Assembly (NCBI RefSeq): GCF_900142735.1
Contig: NZ_FRBY01000001.1
Span: forward strand, 930,001-994,000
Direction: 5' to 3'
DNA from: Flavobacterium saccharophilum
GTDB taxonomy: Bacteria > Bacteroidota > Bacteroidia > Flavobacteriales > Flavobacteriaceae
DNA: 64,000 bases
Part shown: positions 62,348-64,000 of the stretch, one piece after another
How the letters are laid out: each line of letters begins with the position of its first letter
How positions within the stretch are numbered: position 1 is the first letter of the stretch
Made by a program: the position numbers and the translations under genes
Notes under the pieces: generated by a model
What the model saw: the letters and a program-made list of their open reading frames with translations, nothing else
The model's database searches: none
Told to the model about the DNA's origin: nothing

Positions 62348-63607
62348 ATGGAAATTAGTATTATAATACTTTGTTTAATACTATCAGCCTTTTTTTCAGG
62401 AATGGAAATAGCCTTTATTTCCTCGAACAAAATTTATCTTGGGATAGAAAAAAAACAAGATAATTTTGCGTCTCAAATTCTAACGAAACTTACCGAAAAT
62501 CCCTCAAAATTTATTGCCGCAATGCTAATTGGTAACAATGTTGCCTTGGTAATTTATGGTTTTTTTATGGGTGATGTAGTTTTAAGATGTATCACCAAGT
62601 TAGGTTATCATTTTTCAGATATAACTAGTTTGTTGATTCAGACTGTTATTTCAACCTTTATAGTTTTAATTACGGCGGAGTTTCTTCCGAAAGTTTTTTT
62701 TCAGATCTATGCCAATTCATTAATTAAGATTTTGGCTGTTCCTGCTTATTTGTTTTATAGATTATTTTATTACATCTCTACTTTTTTTATCTGGATTTCT
62801 GACTTTGTTTTGAGAAAATTTTTTAAAACAGAAGGAGATCAGGTGCAATTGTATTTTAGTAAAGTGGAGCTGGGAAATTATATCACCGAACAAATGAATT
62901 CAGTTGAAGATGATGACGAAGTGGATTCTGAAATTCAGATTTTTCAAAATGCTCTGGAGTTTTCAGGTGTAAAAGCGCGTGATATTATGACGCCACGGAC
63001 AGAAATTGTTGATATTGATTTGTTTGACAGTATTTCAGATTTAAAAGCGCTTTTCATAGAAACAGGCTATTCTAAAATCGTAGTAAGTCAAAACTCCCTT
63101 GATGATATTGTGGGATATGTGCATTCATTTGATTTGTTTAAAAAGCCAAAAACAATTAAATCAGTTTTGATGACAGTGGAGTTTGTTCCTGAAACTATTT
63201 TGATAAAAGATGCTTTAAACATCTTGATTAAAAAGAGAAAAAATGTTGCCGTTGTTTTAGATGAATATGGAGGGACTTCCGGAATTGTTACAATAGAGGA
63301 TATTGTGGAGGAGCTCTTTGGGGAAATTGAAGATGAGCATGATTTAGATGAAGAACTAATTGAGCAGGAATTGGGTGAGGGTAAGTATTTGTTTTCTACA
63401 AGATTAGATGTGGAATATTTGAATGAGACTTATAAACTGATGATTCCTGAAGAAGACTCCTACGGTACTCTTGGAGGTTTTATTGTCAATTTTACCAAGG
63501 AAATTCCTCAGAAAGGCGAAGAAATTGTAATAGATCAGTATCATTTTGTGATAGAAGAAGCTACAAATAAGAAAATTGAATTAGTAAAAATGACTATAAA
63601 AGAGTGA
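62348..63607 (+). CDS. CNNM/CorC (HlyC) family membrane protein
   Basis: A 419-residue protein of the hemolysin/CorC/CNNM family. The N-terminal DUF21 membrane domain (about 1-190; GMEIAFISSNKIYLGIEKKQ, LIGNNVALVIYGF) is followed by two CBS domains (about 205-330; VKARDIMTPRTEIVDIDL, NVAVVLDEYGGTSGIVTIEDIVEELFGEIEDE) and a C-terminal CorC_HlyC domain (about 345-415; SYGTLGGFIVNFTKEIPQKGEEI). Members move or sense magnesium or other ions; GldE in the gliding system is a relative. Position before a PpiD-like gene is usual. Confidence 0.92.
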   Translation: MEISIIILCLILSAFFSGMEIAFISSNKIYLGIEKKQDNFASQILTKLTENPSKFIAAMLIGNNVALVIYGFFMGDVVLRCITKLGYHFSDITSLLIQTVISTFIVLITAEFLPKVFFQIYANSLIKILAVPAYLFYRLFYYISTFFIWISDFVLRKFFKTEGDQVQLYFSKVELGNYITEQMNSVEDDDEVDSEIQIFQNALEFSGVKARDIMTPRTEIVDIDLFDSISDLKALFIETGYSKIVVSQNSLDDIVGYVHSFDLFKKPKTIKSVLMTVEFVPETILIKDALNILIKKRKNVAVVLDEYGGTSGIVTIEDIVEELFGEIEDEHDLDEELIEQELGEGKYLFSTRLDVEYLNETYKLMIPEEDSYGTLGGFIVNFTKEIPQKGEEIVIDQYHFVIEEATNKKIELVKMTIKE

Positions 63608-63715
63608 TTTCTTTTATTAATTAAAAAAATTGTGCAAAATAAATTGCTAGTTGTATTGTTATTAACTAGATAATTGTATTTTCGCAAACTGAATATAAAA
63701 TTAACGATAATAAAA

Positions 63716-64000
63716 ATGGCAGTTTTAGCAAAAATTAGACAGCGTTCCGCTTTATTGATAGGAGTTATTGCACTTGCATTATTTGCATTTATAATACAAG
63801 ATCTAATCGGTAAAGGGACATTTAGTCAAAGTTCAAAGGATGTGGGAAGCATCGACGGAAAAGATATTTCATTTGAAGACTTTAGAATTAAAGTTAGTAA
63901 TGTTGAAAAAAGTGGGCAAGGGATAACTTCCACTGAAGCTGCAAACAGAGTTTGGGATCAAGAAGTTTCAATCGCATTATTATCAGCTCAGTTTGATAAA
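63716..64000 (+). CDS. ppiD: PpiD-like peptidyl-prolyl isomerase, 5' part
   Basis: The first 95 codons of a SurA_N/PpiD-type periplasmic chaperone, cut by the window end. MAVLAKIRQRSALLIGVIALALFAFIIQDLI gives a cytoplasmic basic start and one membrane anchor, as in PpiD. The following SIDGKDISFEDFRIKVSN is the start of the SurA_N chaperone domain. The rest (rotamase domain) lies outside. A 108-base spacer separates it from the CNNM gene; TATTTTCG (about 63677) is one base off a -7 element, so it might have its own promoter. Confidence 0.88.
   Translation, partial: MAVLAKIRQRSALLIGVIALALFAFIIQDLIGKGTFSQSSKDVGSIDGKDISFEDFRIKVSNVEKSGQGITSTEAANRVWDQEVSIALLSAQFDK

Overview
The window comes from a low-GC member of the Bacteroidota, almost certainly a Flavobacterium or close relative. 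The evidence is: genes opening with the Bacteroidetes promoter pattern TTTG-N19-TAnnTTTG instead of clear Shine-Dalgarno sites; TonB-linked SusC/SusD outer-membrane proteins; an alpha-amylase ending in a type IX secretion sorting domain; families common in Flavobacteriia (DUF4407, DUF4421, DUF6624, DUF423); and intergenic spacers full of decaying inverted repeats. No insertion sequence, phage, integron or CRISPR array was seen.

Layout. (1) 1-4206: the 3' end of an M20 peptidase, then a probable operon of a MORN-type lipoprotein, a DUF6624 protein, a BlaI/MecI-type repressor and a BlaR1-like membrane peptidase fused to a TonB C-terminal domain. A cop/bla-type operator sits on the operon promoter and a 17-copy heptamer tandem repeat lies inside the operon. 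(2) 4573-8327: saccharopine dehydrogenase family enzyme, DUF423 membrane protein and pckA. (3) 8450-12391: a TonB-dependent receptor followed by a beta-propeller phytase lipoprotein, a probable phytate-phosphate scavenging pair. (4) 12626-24424: mostly housekeeping and small conserved genes, including DUF4407, a PH/SHOCT protein, hemW, ruvC, a flippase-like protein with a GT2 glycosyltransferase, and DUF456. (5) 24487-29623: rluB-type pseudouridine synthase, a mevalonate/prenyl-transfer cluster (UbiA family, mevalonate kinase, mvaD) and tspO. (6) 29707-35828: three head-to-tail paralogous periplasmic proteins, then a five-gene minus-strand run (GDPD, HI0933-type flavoprotein, HAD phosphatase, Crp/Fnr regulator, MBL hydrolase).

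(7) 36008-56862 is a complete starch/maltodextrin utilisation locus. SusC, SusD, a SusE-like lipoprotein and a T9SS-secreted GH13 amylase are on the plus strand. A LacI-family regulator, sugar MFS permease, beta-phosphoglucomutase, GH65 maltose phosphorylase, GH97 alpha-glucosidase and two GH13 enzymes are on the minus strand. The inferred route is: surface amylase cuts starch; SusCD/E import oligosaccharides; periplasmic GH13 and GH97 enzymes trim them; the permease takes up maltose; phosphorylase plus phosphoglucomutase give glucose and glucose-6-phosphate. A 29-base motif occurs upstream of both susC and the secreted amylase at exactly the same distance from candidate -7 elements, suggesting one regulator drives both.

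(8) 56963-64000: an MHS-type permease with a small membrane partner, a 707-base repeat-filled spacer, tRNA-Phe(GAA), then coaX, an outer-membrane protein, lptC, a small membrane protein, a CNNM/CorC-type protein and the 5' end of a PpiD-like chaperone.

No wholly new system can be shown from sequence alone. The strongest leads are the duplicated starch-promoter motif, the BlaI/BlaR1-TonB operon with its operator, a two-copy structured RNA-like element (21977-22062 and 25510-25592), and the tandem gene triplication.
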